Positions 33,619-47,789 are shown, counted from the stretch's first letter. The stretch: DNA of 64,000 nt from Stropharia rugosoannulata (GCA_028532985.1 JANCIK010000005.1:2424501-2488500); one strand, 5' to 3'. Translations and numbers: made by a program. The notes: a model not told the origin generated them from the sequence alone.

Positions 33619-36600
33619 CAGATGGACGCACGGTCAGGATGTCCTCTCATTGTCTCTGTATCTAGTCTCTTTTCCTTCGTACTTTTCTACACTTTATTTG
33701 CACTGTTCACACTGTCCCCAATTGTATACATTTCTGATTTGCGCATTGCCATGTGGGATGTTTTCCTCGGTCTTATACACACTTTCACAATGGGCCTCTA
33801 CGTGCAGGTTCTTCGCTCCCCGAGGCCTCCGTGGCCCCTTTCCAAAGCCACGGCCACTTGCAATCATCGCATTGTTAGCTTACAACTTACCAAATTCAAG
33901 GTGCTCATGGTGCTAGGTAATCTTGCGGGGTCAACTTTCAATGCTGGAAGTATCGTTTCAGCTGTTTTCAGTTACGACAACAAGTAACGGTATCGTCCCT
34001 GGCGACATGTAATTCCAAGGAGGAGTCTAACAGTCAGTGGGTAATTTATCCGCCATGGAAAATGACTAACAAAGCTATGTCCCTCAGAGAACTCTTAATG
34101 ATCATTTCGATCACCGGCTGGATTTAGATCTTAGCCTACCTAGTACCGCTCCTCAGTCTCGGTGCTGCGTATCCAGTGTTTATTCTCAATCTCCATCCCA
34201 ATCTTCTACTCTGTTATTGGGCTCCATTGCTGGGCATCTGGATGTTCTAGGCTGTCGATGCGCTCTAACTTTGCTCACCTGTTCTGGCTCGGGAAGCGTT
34301 GCAGTGACTAACTTGATAGATCAACGACTAATGTCCTCATCTAATAGGCCTTGGAGACTGGCATTCTCCACCACTTTCGTGCACACCTTCTTGCTAGCCA
34401 TTGCGTTTTCCAAGAAGACGCCGGACGACGTATGCCCGGTCGCATCAGGATCTAATAATTCCTTGGAAAATGGTGCTCATTGATTCATACCACCCGTACG
34501 TAACATCCATTCCTATCTGCTGGTCTGCAGGTCCTTGAATAGTATCTAACTGGTGCCTTTTACAATTGTAGATAATGAAATTAGACAACCCCGCGGGTTA
34601 ATATGCAACCTTTGTCGGAGTCCCGCCCGGTACCTTCTATCTGCATGATCAGCCATACGAGGTTATACGACCTTAAATTCGCTGAACGTTTTCTATTGGC
34701 CACGTGGTGGCCAATCTGCTCCTTCCAGCTTTTTGTTTTTTCATGTTTGATGCATGAGCACGCATCAAGACCTCGCAGAACTTTTTTTTCTTTCTGCCTA
34801 AAGACAGTCAGGTTTTTGACTGCGTTCATCATCTGCAAGACTTATATGGCAATATCATGTCGAGCATCTTCTCCCGAATCTCTGCATTCTCTTACCAAAA
34901 ACCAGCGCTGTTCTCCAACCTCCAGCCCGAGATGATGTCACGCAACTTTCCGAATATTCCTTCGATTTGAGTTGCAAGGATTTTGCCAGTTACGACAGTG
35001 GGCATTCTACGCGGATGCGAACAACTTTGGACTTTCCGAACTTGCCGCGGACAAATGGTGCGCTTATGACTTATTCACTTCGCTGCTGACATGCGGCCTT
35101 GACCGTCGACCGACATGCAGGCGCCCACAAATTTCTGAGAGTGGGTGCGCTTCGGAACCTGACATAAGCTGGGTAGGTCCTGAATGCATGTTGAATAACA
35201 GATATATACATCCGAAGGCAACCCTCGATCGCGACTCCTGCAGGGGAGGCACATTGTAGTACAGAAAGTTCTATCAAGACGCCGGGTCAAACCACCTACT
35301 AGCGCCACTTGAAAAGGAAACATTCTGCATAGTCTGATGAAGTGGACACATCAAGACATGCTGGTATGTTTGTGTGCAAATCTGTCTATAATTGCTTCAA
35401 GAAATGACGCATTTATACATAGGTCCTTGTAGCTGAATGCAGGCTGGTCATCACTAGGAACTTGTCCAAAGATAAATCAAGCTTATTTCGCCGCATGTGT
35501 TGATGGCAATTTTTATCTCAATTATCACAATTAACATAAGTTTAGCAATCGCACTCATCGGCTGCGCCGGTCCTGTCGCTATGTCACGAGTTATCCACGT
35601 AGCGGAGAGTTGACCTTTTCAATCTGCGATATCGAAAGCATCCTGGTGCTGACGTGAAAGCGCTGGCCTGGACCATATATCGGTGTTGTTCTGCAAAGTC
35701 AAGGTTGGGTGCTCAAGGTAACCTATTTCATATAAGCATAAAGCAAGAGTTTGATTTGAAAACCGCGGACGTGATCACCTCTGGTCGTGTCAGTAAAGGG
35801 GATGAAGTAGGTTATTCACACTACGCAAAGCTGTACAAAATCCCGGACATGTGCCTTCCGGATATGATATGACCTTTCGTCACTGACACCGCAATCAACC
35901 GTGCATGAAACAAGGCATTGAAAAAGATGTTTTGCCGCAGACCGAATGGAACGCAAGTCACCACTACTGTGGACAAAGCTGCCTGGGGCAGGTCGTACTT
36001 AGAGATTTGCCTTTTACCTCGGAGAATATCCTTCTGCTCAGGTCACCGTATTTACCCGCACCCAAGAGCACATTGTCGAGAGCTCACTAGCACATTCTCA
36101 ATAGAGGTTTTATACGGCACCATAATTGTAGGTATTCAAACTTACTCCTTTACGATGTCTGTAGTTGGCAATCTGACCATGTGAGTGTGCGTAATGATAA
36201 CACTTTTATCTACGTTTACAGTCAGTTGCACTATTAGGTATTGAGACGTCGCCGAGCAGCTCGGAAGCTCCGGATTCTTGTCTTAAAATAATGATCCACT
36301 AGTTTGGGCAGGCCAAGTGAGGTGTCTACTCGCAGCAAGAGCAATGGATAGGACTTGTCTCCATGGATGCTCGTCACTGAGGCTAGTTGCTCCCAGTAGC
36401 GCTGCTGACTACTTTAGGAAAGAGACATACTGAAAACGAACATGACAACAAGGACAAGCCAAAAAAAACCTATTTATGTAACAAGGCGAAACATGACACA
36501 ATTATAGAATACTAATTGTTGTGTAACCGTGAGGACCCAGCGCGAGGGGGTGGATTTCCCATATGATCGGGTCGTCTGACCTTCGCGGAATCTACATCGT

Positions 36601-36915
36601 ACTATCGACGAGATCGGTGCCAAACCGTAACGTGGTCTGCCGTTCTTGCGGAGATGAACGGGGTCGGCCACTTGGGAATTCCTCAAATAAATCTCTAGAT
36701 TGTCTAGATTTTTATGACTTTGTATCTCAGATGTCATCGGGACCTACACCGCAGTTTTTTCTGTCCTCTTTGGGAACCCAACATCCATATCCTCCGCACT
36801 CTAGCTACCTGCATATTTTATATAAAAGGATCGCGAATTCATCAGCCTGCCTCATCATTTCCCCATTGTTTCTCCTCCGCGTCTCAAAGTACTTCAACAC
36901 AACAGTTCTTTCGAT
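33619..36915. other. 3.3-kb gene-poor region upstream of the terpene synthase
   Basis: No intact gene could be supported. Hydrophobic open frames occur at 33622-33987 and around 34130-34480. Fragments with protein-like composition occur near 34880-35090 (LSEYSFDLSCKDFASYDSG) and 35760-36100 (VITSGRVSKGDEVGYSHYAK). They are separated by stops or lack sensible splice sites. They may be decayed genes or exons of a gene I cannot assemble. The terpene synthase promoter lies at the right end. Confidence 0.35.
36821..36827 (+). promoter_or_regulatory. TATA box of the terpene synthase gene
   Basis: TATAAAA, 95 bases before the ATG at 36916, followed by a pyrimidine-rich leader (CTCATCATTTCCCC...). 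Distance and sequence fit a regulated fungal TATA promoter. Confidence 0.55.
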
Positions 36916-38181
36916 ATGCACTCTTCTACTCCTCGTCAACTTCGCATCCCCGATCTCTTTGCCTCCTGCCCACTGAAGCCAGCTACCAACCCACACTACA
37001 AAGAGGCTGCTGCCGAATCGCGGGCTTGGATTAACAGTCACGATGTTTTCACTGACAGAAAGCGCGCCGACTTCATCCAGGGACAAAATGAGCTCCTCTG
37101 CTCATATGTCTACCCATTCGCCGGCTACGAGCAGTTCAGGACGACTTGCGACTTTGTCAGTATTACACTTGGATGATTGTCTTCCTTATCATATTGACGC
37201 GCATAAACGCCAAGGTTAATACGCTCTTCGTTGTCGATGAAGTCAGCGATGATCAGACTGGTGCTGATGCACACAAGACCGGAAGCGTTTACACGCACGC
37301 TATGAAATATGCCGATTGGAACGACGGCTCAAAGCTGGCCAAGATTACGAAAGAGTACGCTACATCTCTAGAATATTAATAAGTGGGCGCTAATTTCCCT
37401 TCAAGGTTCTATGCCAGATTTCTCCGCCTCGCAGGGCCCAGAAATGCCAAGCGATTTGTACAGCTTTCTGAAGCCTACACCAACTGCGTTGGCATAGAGG
37501 CAGAATTGAGGGAGCAAGGCGAGGTCCTCGACCTAGAACATTATATCCCTCTACGCAGAAACAACAGTGCAGTCCTGCTGTGCTTTGCACTTAATGAGTA
37601 CATCCTGGGCATCGATCTCGCAGACGAGGTTTATCAAAACGAAACGTTTATGGAAGCCTACTGGGCCGCTTGTGATCATGTCTGCTGGGCTAACGTATGT
37701 GTCGACTTCACCGTCTACTAGCCTGGCTAGCATACTGACGCCTGTCGTTTCTTTGCAGGACATTTACTCATACGATGTCGAGCAATCAAAGGGACACACA
37801 GGAAACAACATTGTAACCGTCTTGATGAAAGAGAACGGTACATCCCTGCAAGAAACGGCTGATTACATTGGCTCGCAGTGTAATAAATTCATGGAGACGT
37901 ACCTCTCGGCGAAGCAAAGACTCCCTAAATCTCTAGGCCGAGATGCGATCAGATTCATTGACGCTATGGGATGCTGGCTGATTGGAAACATCGAGTCAGT
38001 ATATTAATTTGAATGCTACGCACAGTGTTTTCTAACCTTCATTCCTTTTTTAACCAGATGGAGTTTCGAGACCCCGCGCTACTTCGGTGGCCAAAGGCTG
38101 CAAGTCAAGGAGAATGGACTTCTCTACCTTCGTCCAGCTATGGTCATTGACGACAAATCTGAATCCTCGGATGAGGAGTAA
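36916..38181 (+). CDS. Class I sesquiterpene synthase (protoilludene-synthase-like)
   Basis: Cyclises farnesyl diphosphate. The ATG at 36916 gives [20 protein letters not shown]. Conserved features: [40 protein letters not shown], then the aspartate-rich metal site [14 protein letters not shown] (DEVSD). An intron of 59 bases splits CDF from VNTLF. Helix G carries [20 protein letters not shown] with the diphosphate-sensing Arg. The NSE triad is [13 protein letters not shown] (about 37759), and the closing RY pair is in [10 protein letters not shown] (about 38059-38088). It ends [10 protein letters not shown] at TAA 38179-38181. About 345 residues, four introns (59, 52, 65 and 62 bases). The DEVSD/NDxxSYxxE spacing and the length place it with basidiomycete sesquiterpene synthases of the 1,11-cyclising clade that contains Delta-6-protoilludene synthase; the product cannot be read from sequence. 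All metal-binding residues are present, so it looks active. Confidence 0.92.
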
Positions 38182-40371
38182 ACGTCTACTTTCCGTCACT
38201 GCTTATTTTTCAATTTTGTTATTCTCCTGCTTTGCATACTATATTCACATTGGAACGCACAGCGTGCACATAGACTACTCCCCTTGTATCAAAAAGAAAT
38301 GTATTTGCGTAGCCTTACATCTAGTACCTGTTTTAATATATATATATATGTCACTATACATTTCAATGAAAAACTTGCGTCTATACAGGCTTCACTGAGG
38401 CATTCTTTCAAGGAAGAAGATTCGTTGTAGATCCTCATTACCATATTCGTCTTAGATTGTGATCGATCACTTGTGTAGCGGAAGTATTAGAGAAGCGACC
38501 AATCACCGTCCGTCGACTTCATATCCAAAAATAGACACTGCCTCCTTGTCAGTCTGGACTTTGGAGCTGCTACATAGAAGACACTGAAGCTGTGAGAAAT
38601 ATTTGTCACTGAAAGAAAGAGAATTCTCAGGCTCACCAGGTTCCTTGAGTATCTGTAACTCAAGAAGGATTTTCCTCTGAGTATTGGTGCAAGTTAATGT
38701 AAAAGGCGGATGTTGCTGGGGCAAGCTAGGATGTTGCCAATCGCCCGAGTCAGTTTTTCTGGAATGCTCGTGAAGTCCCGCCGTACCTCAGAGCCCTTGT
38801 ACTTTTGTATTTGAATGCTATAGCGAACAAAAATTCAGGATTAATATTCACCACAACAGGTGCCTAGCTTTTCTCGATTCTCTTCTAAATTTATACTCAG
38901 CCAATACATCCAAATAAATTTGTACCAAAATACGATTGGTTGGACGCCAACGTATCATGAACTCAGGAATGCGCGCCCGGTCAGTTGGCCCTCTGAAATA
39001 AAGTAATCAAACAGGACCTGCGAAGTGGCCAAGGGCGTAATAAGAGCCGTACAACATGCAGCAGTAATACACCCAAATGTGGCGCACTGAGGATATGTTT
39101 ATTCGAGTACAAAGTTACACATTTACGTTGAGATCCACTGCACCCACTCCCTGAAAACCCGCTGAAAGATCGGGATGACACTGGAAGGTGACGTGCGGAT
39201 CACAAGGATAATCAAAGGCGCAGGGTATTATCCAACCCAGCCGTGCCTTAGATCAGCCTCGTGGAGGTGGGAGCAGGTGGGAGCAGTGATGTATCTAGAA
39301 GGTCCCCATGGAAGGTCTGGATTTGAGCCGCTGGGGGATGACCGTGGCTGATGAAGGGGTGGGACTATTTCGTGCACCCTTGAATCCGCGCTAGTAACGA
39401 CTCTTACCTGTGCATAGGACCGGCTCATGCGATCGCGGGAGGTGGGATTGTCTGAGCCACTCATATGCAATCAGTCTATCCGCCATACCCGTCGATGATG
39501 TATTGAGACCCGGCTGCACTTAGAGCAAGGAATAGAGTGAAACGGGGCGCCCTGACTCCCTAACAGCACCGGAGAAATGCAATACTTGCGCTCTGATCAG
39601 TTGGTGGAAAACAATCATGATAATCAGTATCATACTAGCTATTGCTGTTACTGTGCTAAATAATGAGCGGATATAGCACGTACCTACTCCGGATGTCCTG
39701 TATCAATACTTAGCAGTGTTGGCAGGGACCCCAATATAAATCAGAAATCCATTGCCAGTTGGGATCGCTCAACGCAAGATTAAGAATTGTTTTAATTAGA
39801 GACTCCAGCCTCTTCACTGATTAACTAAATTCATGTAACATTTTACAAGGTCGATTCCCTTGGAGAAGTCAAAAGCCACTAGTCATTTCTTAGTACCTTA
39901 GTCCTTTAGCTTTAGCTTTTAGCGCTCGCTCAACCATCACATACACGTGATTGACATTTTAAGCGCCCGAGCAACTCGGGTAGATGAGCAGAGCATGCAT
40001 ATTGACTGCCAGGAAGGAGAGAAACTTAGCAGCAGTCTTCCGATCGATAAGAAACCTCATAATCAGAAGTTTGAATAAGATGTATACCTCCGATGCGGAA
40101 ACAACATACCTTGTCAAACATCGGCAGTTTCAGGCTGTGGGCAAAAAAATAATCATCTATACAGCATGCAACCTACAAAAAACATACATTTTGATCAAAA
40201 CTACTAAGTATACTAAGACACACAGGCTGCCAAACGCCGAGCTAAATTACAGCTCAATACATTGATATGAGAATTGAGAGGTGCAGCAACCATCGGTGAA
40301 AACTAGACCGGGGACTACAGGGGTCAATAAATGAGCAAGAATGTTGGAATTAAAGAAGGTAAGCTATTTCA
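38182..40371. other. 2.2-kb gene-free region between terpene synthase and the fusion gene
   Basis: Convergent 3' sides. No gene recognised. AT-rich, with an AT dinucleotide run at 38336-38349 and a short tandem GGTGGGAGCA pair near 39266-39285. Confidence 0.45.
38336..38349. repeat. (AT)7 microsatellite
   Basis: Perfect dinucleotide run just downstream of the terpene synthase gene. Confidence 0.7.
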
Positions 40372-43300
40372 TCAAACGTATAGCCAGCGGCCAAGCGAGG
40401 ACGCCCATTGCGCAAGGTCCTCCTGTGGGGCTGATAGGAAAGGGGGAGCCAGAGCCTCGAATTCGAGATTCGACGCGCCGCTCTCAGCGCCACCCTCGAT
40501 CTCTTCATTGGGAGTAGGTGTCTCCGGGGGAGTCACCTGGCCCACTGGCTGGGATGCGCGGGGGGCGCCGGGCGTGCGGTGCACCGCATATGGCGACAAG
40601 ATCCCCAGGCCACTGCCGCCCACAGATGTGAGATAGGGCTGGAAGTTTTCGCGGATCAATTCCCTGATCACATCCTGTAGTTGCTCCTCCTTAAATTCTA
40701 TATAGACGACCAGGTCAGCCTCATGGCACATATGCATAATTGTATACGCAAAATCAGTGCTCACCATCAGGTATAAGTGTAACAGCACAGCCTCCACCAC
40801 CGGCACCAGTGAGTTTCGTGCTCAATCCATGGGGATTAGCGGTTTTTTCCTTGATCGTTTCCAATGAAGGATGTGAAACACCGAGAGTAACGAGGTGTTG
40901 GTGATTTTCGCGCATAAGAGCCTTGCAGAAAAACATTGGTCTATATCTTATAAATCTGCAAGCCTCAGTTACGCACAGATATTGCGGATAGCAGTGTGTC
41001 ACGGTCCAGTTCTGGATCCGCCAGCACCCTCCTCGCCTCATCAGATATACTCTGGATGGATTGTAAAATGCCATTAACAAGTTCGGGTTCCTTATGAGTG
41101 GGGATTAATAACCAAGCCACAATGTGGTACCTGTTGATAATGTACTCACATTGACCTTTTTCTCTCCAACACCAGCAACCAACTTCTTCGTGTCTCGAGG
41201 CACTTTGGAGTTGGTCAACAGGAATTTCAATGACTTGAATCTAGAAAAGGGAGTATATGTTAGATGAAATAGCCAAGATAGTGCACCATCTGAAAGGCCG
41301 GGGGTGCTGACCGAACGCGGAACTCACCCCTGGATCCCTTCCATTCCACTTTTCTTCCCAAATCCAGGTCGCGCAAAGGCAAGTGCACCACCAAATACTG
41401 CGACGCTATTATCCACCCCGCTGGGATTCCCGTGCAGAATTTTCTCAGCGACGAACGCCCATTTATTTACCTCTTCTGCGGTGGCTGGCGTAATAGCACG
41501 CCGGCCTTGGTGGGAGATATGGACGTGTTCGGGTGATGATGGCTGGGGAAGTGGTGGCAAGCTGATCCGCCGATGGACGAGCAACGAGGCGGTAGCAGCG
41601 CATGCTGAATACGACGCTGAGGAGCCCAAGCCTGCACCTACAGGGAGGGTCGAGCGTGCGGTAAAGCTGAATGTGGGGCTGTAACATGATCGTGTGTGAG
41701 TAATATCCCGAAGGGTAGATGAGAGGATGGTGGAGTGCTCAGGTGAGCTGCTCCGCGGAAAGTGATGTATTAAGGTACTCACTAGTCTTGGGGCTTGCTT
41801 AAGATCATGTACAGATAAAGGAACACCAAACTAGCTCCTCGTGCAGCTTTTTGAGTATTATCATTAATTCCGTTCAGGGCCCTCGTAGTCAATGCCTCGA
41901 CTAATCGTTGGTCGAGCTCCTCCGGATGTTCCTCGCCGGGGGGAACGGGTGTTACTGCGTCCCAAGGAAGTGAGTCGACGTTCCATTTATAATAGAAGTT
42001 ATCCAAATCCTGGAGATGAATCGAGAGCTTGCGGTCATTCCTGAGCGTTGCCAGCCCGTAGCACCGGAGGTCTACGGATGCAGCGATGGCAGTCTAAAGT
42101 AATACCGGATGTCAGTACTATGCTCTTCTCGCCAACTACACTCCACAAAATAGGGTATGAAGACCGGTAGAGACGATCCCGGCCAGAGTCATTTGCAGGG
42201 GATGATATCACCTCGTAAGGCACCCCAACTCGTACCTGAGCGATCGAGAGCGATCGAGGAAATGGGACTTACCACACCATGCACCACGGCGTGTTCGCCA
42301 AATAGAATAACCTTGCCAGGCGCACTCACGAACCATTCTTGGGTGTCATCCGTGACACTATCGAGGTTGAGCTGATTGACTGCCAGGGACAGGGCGTCCT
42401 GCGCCGGTACCCTCACATACTTATTCTCGGCCAAATCCAAAGTGATAGCACCGGCGTCAATGAGGGCTCGCTCCAGGTCGTCGATAAGGTCATGGGGATC
42501 CTCGATACCAACACACAGCCGAATGAGATCCTCTGGCAGGCCGCGGGCTGCACGAGTGGCTGGGTCAATCGATGCGTGCCTAGTATACGAGTTAAATTTT
42601 AGTTCTGAGTTCATCAAGGTACGTTTGCAGAGCCACATACGACATCACACAGGGCATGCTGATAAGACTGTTCACGCAGCCGAAGCTGACGCTGATTCCC
42701 CATAATCGGGTCCCGCCAACTATTTTTTCGCTCAGCTCCTTGTCTCCCGTCACGAAACTCAGGACGGCACCGTTACCGTCGGCGATGCGTCTATGCACGT
42801 CCCTTCCGGGATGGTCTGCGAGGCCGGGGTAGTGCACCTTGAATCCGAGTCCGTCCAGATATTCGGCAACCATTTGGGTAGTAGCTTGCTGCCTGTCCAT
42901 GCGCAGCGCTAGCGTCTTGATACCACGCAGGAGCAGGAAAGAGTCGATTGGCGACAGCGCGTTCCCTACGGAATTAACAATGAACGCTAGCTTCTGCGCG
43001 ATGTCATCCCTGTTGCAGGTGACCACCCCGGCCATGAGGTCGTGGTGCCCGCTCAGGTATTTGGTGGCGCTGTCATAAACTACATCGGCTCCATGTTCAA
43101 GCGGCCGCTGAAGGTACGGGCTCATCATGGTATTATCGACCACAATGATGGCGTTAGGGGCGCGTTCTTTGACTTGTTGACTAATCGTCGCAAGGTCTGC
43201 AATTTTGAGCAGAGGGTTTGTCGGTGACTCTAGGAGGACCATCGCAGTTTTGTCGGCTTTGATGAAGGGGAGGAGAGCCGACGGATCAGTCGTGTCTACG

Positions 43301-43794
43301 TGGTGGATGGCCACACCTATGTGCGTTCGGACGTAAGTAAGCAGGCGGTTAGTGCCACCGTACAAGTCGTCCCCTGCGATGACTTCGTCTCCCGGCTTGA
43401 GCAGACGGAGAATAATATCCAGAGCAGCCATCCCTGAAGAAACCACAATCGCGTGGGATGCTGAAGATATCTTCGCAATATGATGTTCTGTAATAGTTGT
43501 TAGACGCGTAAGCCAAGCACATTGAGAGTTTGAGTACGCACGAAGATGACTTCGAGTTGGATTTCCGCTTCGAGAATAATCGTACTCGCCGGAGACGCCT
43601 TTGAAGGTAGCGCTCTGGTATATAGGCACTGAACTACTGCCATATTGATCTTTCATGTCGGGGTTCTCGACCGTGGCGCATAGTGTGGAGAACTTGTAGG
43701 GTTTGCGGGGCCTTAGCGGGGATTCTGGCTCTGGAGTAGGAAGATCATGGATAGGCAGCTTTGCTGATGCCCTGGGATCTATCGAGGGCGACAT
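40372..43794 (-). CDS. STR3-ERG12: Cystathionine beta-lyase / mevalonate kinase fusion protein
   Basis: One long gene encodes two enzymes. The N-terminal part (start 43794, MSPSIDPRASAKLPIHDLPT) is a PLP-dependent cystathionine beta-lyase: STLCATVENPDMKDQYGSSS, YDYSRSGNPTRSHLQHHIAK (54-base intron at 43488-43541), SSGMAALDIILRLLKPGDEV, DDLYGGTNRL, VDNTMMSPYLQRPLEHGADV, the PLP-lysine motif YDSATKYLSGHHDLMAGVV, and HASIDPATRAARGLPEDLIR then LCVGIEDPHDLIDDLERAL. Without stop, intron or Met the frame runs on through NKYVRVPAQDALSLAV and DSVTDDTQEW into mevalonate kinase: FVSAPGKVILFGEHAVVHGV, TAIAASVDLRCYG, the GHMP ATP loop PVGAGLGSSASYSACAA, NKWAFVAEKILHGNPSGVDN, FLLTNSKVPRDTKKLVAGVG, NPHGLSTKLTGAGGGGCAVT, and a long tail ending SSLGRWLYV at TGA 40372. 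About 900-950 residues; both active sites look complete. It would act in methionine synthesis and at the phosphorylation of mevalonate. Confidence 0.88.
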
Positions 43795-43997
43795 GGTTGA
43801 TACTAGGATTAGAAAAAGAGAAAGTGGTGCAGTAGGATGGAATAAGAATTTGTAGAGAGCTAGAAGATCGTCTGATCCAGTTTGGAGTGATGCGGGCTGT
43901 ATGCAAGATGGCGTGCTTGGCCCTTTCCCCCAATCAGCGACCTCCATTCGGCCGACGATCGAACACAAGTAAATATATCCAACCCTCTCGTCACTAC
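43795..43997. promoter_or_regulatory. 203-base divergent promoter between the fusion gene and VPS71
   Basis: Start codons at 43794 (-) and 43998 (+). No canonical TATA seen. An open frame reading through this space on the minus strand is an upstream continuation of the lyase frame, not needed for the family's length. Confidence 0.5.
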
Positions 43998-44687
43998 ATG
44001 CCACCCAAGAAGGGTAGAGAACAACGTACGCTCTTCTGTCGTATAGTTGACGCAGGCTACTTCTCTTTTCCTTGCAGTGGTGCGCCAGACCGTCGCAGCC
44101 AGTCAAGTTCTTGCCCCCGAAGTGATCGCTAAGCGGACTCGGCGGCATCTTGAAGAGCTTGAAGTGAGGAGTGGCTCTCGATCCTCGCGAAAAGCGCTGA
44201 CGGGTAGCGGATAGCGGTCCAATTATGCAGAACCCACTCTCCTGGCGGGTGTAGGCGAGGAGGATGAAGAAGGCGGGAGCAAGTACACCAAGGGCCGCGG
44301 GCGCCAACTCATCTCAGAGAAACGAAGTCTGAACATCCTAGGGAATTCTGCAGCTGCAAAGAAGAAAAAGTCGACGATGAATGTGCGGACCGCGTTGTTG
44401 TACCGCAAAAATCTGGCAACGCTCATCGAAGAATCTGTGGGTCCCGCCCTCCCCGCCTTCGAGACGTTCCCTGACCTATTTCGGGACAGAACATTGCATC
44501 TCTGCCGTCCAACATACCCACGTACCTGACCGCCAGCACCGTACCAGCTGTCTATCCACCGCGGATGATTTGCACTGTCTGTGGCTACTGGGGAAGGTAC
44601 AAGTGCCGCCGATGCGCCATGGCGTACTGTGACCTCAACTGTGAATCTGTTCATGCCGAAACGCGGTGCGAACGACGGGTAATTTAA
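43998..44687 (+). CDS. VPS71: Vps71/ZNHIT1, HIT zinc-finger subunit of the SWR1 chromatin remodeller
   Basis: A subunit of the SWR1 complex that exchanges H2A for H2A.Z. The ATG at 43998 gives MPPKKGREQ on a 28-base exon, joined to LVRQTVAASQVLAPEVIAKR, then RTRRHLEELE and RSNYAEPTLLAGVGEEDEEG. The middle has GGSKYTKGRGRQLISEKRSL, AAAKKKKSTMNVRTALLYRK and NLATLIEES. The last exon carries IPTYLTASTVPAVYPPR and the HIT zinc finger CTVCGYWGRYKCRRCAMAYC then DLNCESVHAETRC, ending ERRVI at TAA 44685-44687. The eight Cys/His ligands (C-x2-C, C-x2-C, C-x3-C, H-x3-C) are all there. About 195 residues, three introns. Divergent from the fusion gene. Confidence 0.92.
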
Positions 44688-45336
44688 CGGAGCAGCCGTC
44701 CATCCTTGTGATATTCCAAGTGCATAGTGCCCGCTGTTCACAGATTTTTATTATTCGCTTTGAAATATCTGTCGTTCATTCTTCAAATTGGGCTACATTT
44801 TCTCAGCGGAGCGGGCGTAATGCATATCCTCGATAAAGCTGTCGGTCAACGACCGTTTGTATCGAATATTTTTACTTGCCCTGACCCTAATCGTGTCCAG
44901 CATGTTCCAGCATGTTCCGCTTGTGTTGATAGCTTTCCGCATTCATGCTAACGCCGTAAAGTGCTCATATTCGTGCGTTCATTTAAGCTGACCTATTTTC
45001 TCACTTGCTCATTTGGTGCTTCATCGGCGATATGCACGGGTCCCCGTCCAGAAAGACCAATAAAATACAGTAAAATACTTGTACGTTCCTCAAGCTAAGT
45101 AAAAGGTAACAAGTAGATACATACTCTACTTGCATTTCACAGATGCCTTGATGCTCAAGCACTTGGAACTACCTTGGAGGTACAAAACACTTGTAAGCGA
45201 TTGGCGGATAGTATGGCTTGATATTTCGGCCGACGTCAATACACGTGATATGTTATATCAATGAGTCAGAATTATCACTTTTATAGTTTTAAAATCAATA
45301 GACATCTAGTCCACTCCAACTTTTCTCTCCTCCAAA
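44688..45336. other. Intergenic region upstream of homocitrate synthase
   Basis: No gene seen. Holds the VPS71 3' end and the LYS20 promoter. A perfect tandem pair of CCAGCATGTT lies at 44897-44916. Confidence 0.5.
44897..44916. repeat. Tandem duplication of a 10-base unit (CCAGCATGTT)
   Basis: Two perfect adjacent copies in noncoding DNA downstream of VPS71. Confidence 0.6.
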
Positions 45337-47113
<1,777 letters not shown>

Positions 47114-47789
47114 TTACACACTCCTGCGCTCGACCATGCGATGCCTGTAGCCATGATGATACCAGTCCCCATCATAGGCGAGCCGTCTTTTTAGAGGCGG
47201 TTAATGCTGCTGCTGCGTGGAGAGAGGTTGATGAAGTGATAAATTGGAAGAAAAATAGCAGTTTATCTGCTTGTTCTGTGTATTTCTAGATTGATTGACA
47301 CCCAAAAGGGTCCTCGGACCTAACTGATTTTGAGCCACGCATTACGTTTTCGACACCCCATCCATTCTTTGCTCAGCTAGGACTTTTTAGCGACGATCTA
47401 GCTACATTTATATAGCGTCAATGTATATACTTATTTACACCAGGAATCACTGTTTCCACTAGTCAAAGCATTCCTTCTGCAATACTGATCAAGATTTTTC
47501 AAAGTCATCATGATGTAGAACCATACTGGAACTTACCAACCTCCTGCCCAAGGTTAATGGTAAGTGCTGACGTTGAACGTTGATGAAGTGACCTGAAGTG
47601 ATTACATTAGTGCAATGAATTAGCTGGCAATTCTCCGTATAAAAAGTACAGGACAGTCGCTTGATTATCATGCGTGCTACATTGAACAAGTGCAAAGTGA
47701 TAGCGTAAATAGATACAAAATGTGGTACATGGGTTAAGAAAGATCTGAAACAGAGAATGAAAAGAATGTCGACGCAGAGTAAAATCGCG
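47114..47789. other. Convergent 3' region between homocitrate synthase and the histidine kinase
   Basis: No gene seen; two 3' untranslated regions expected. Confidence 0.5.

Noticed and set aside
43795..44307. N-terminal extension of the lyase open frame
   Set aside because: Overlaps the divergent VPS71 gene and carries no homology; the ATG at 43794 fits the family.
44223..44741. 172-codon minus-strand open frame
   Set aside because: Antisense to VPS71, whose HIT zinc finger and splice pattern are clear.
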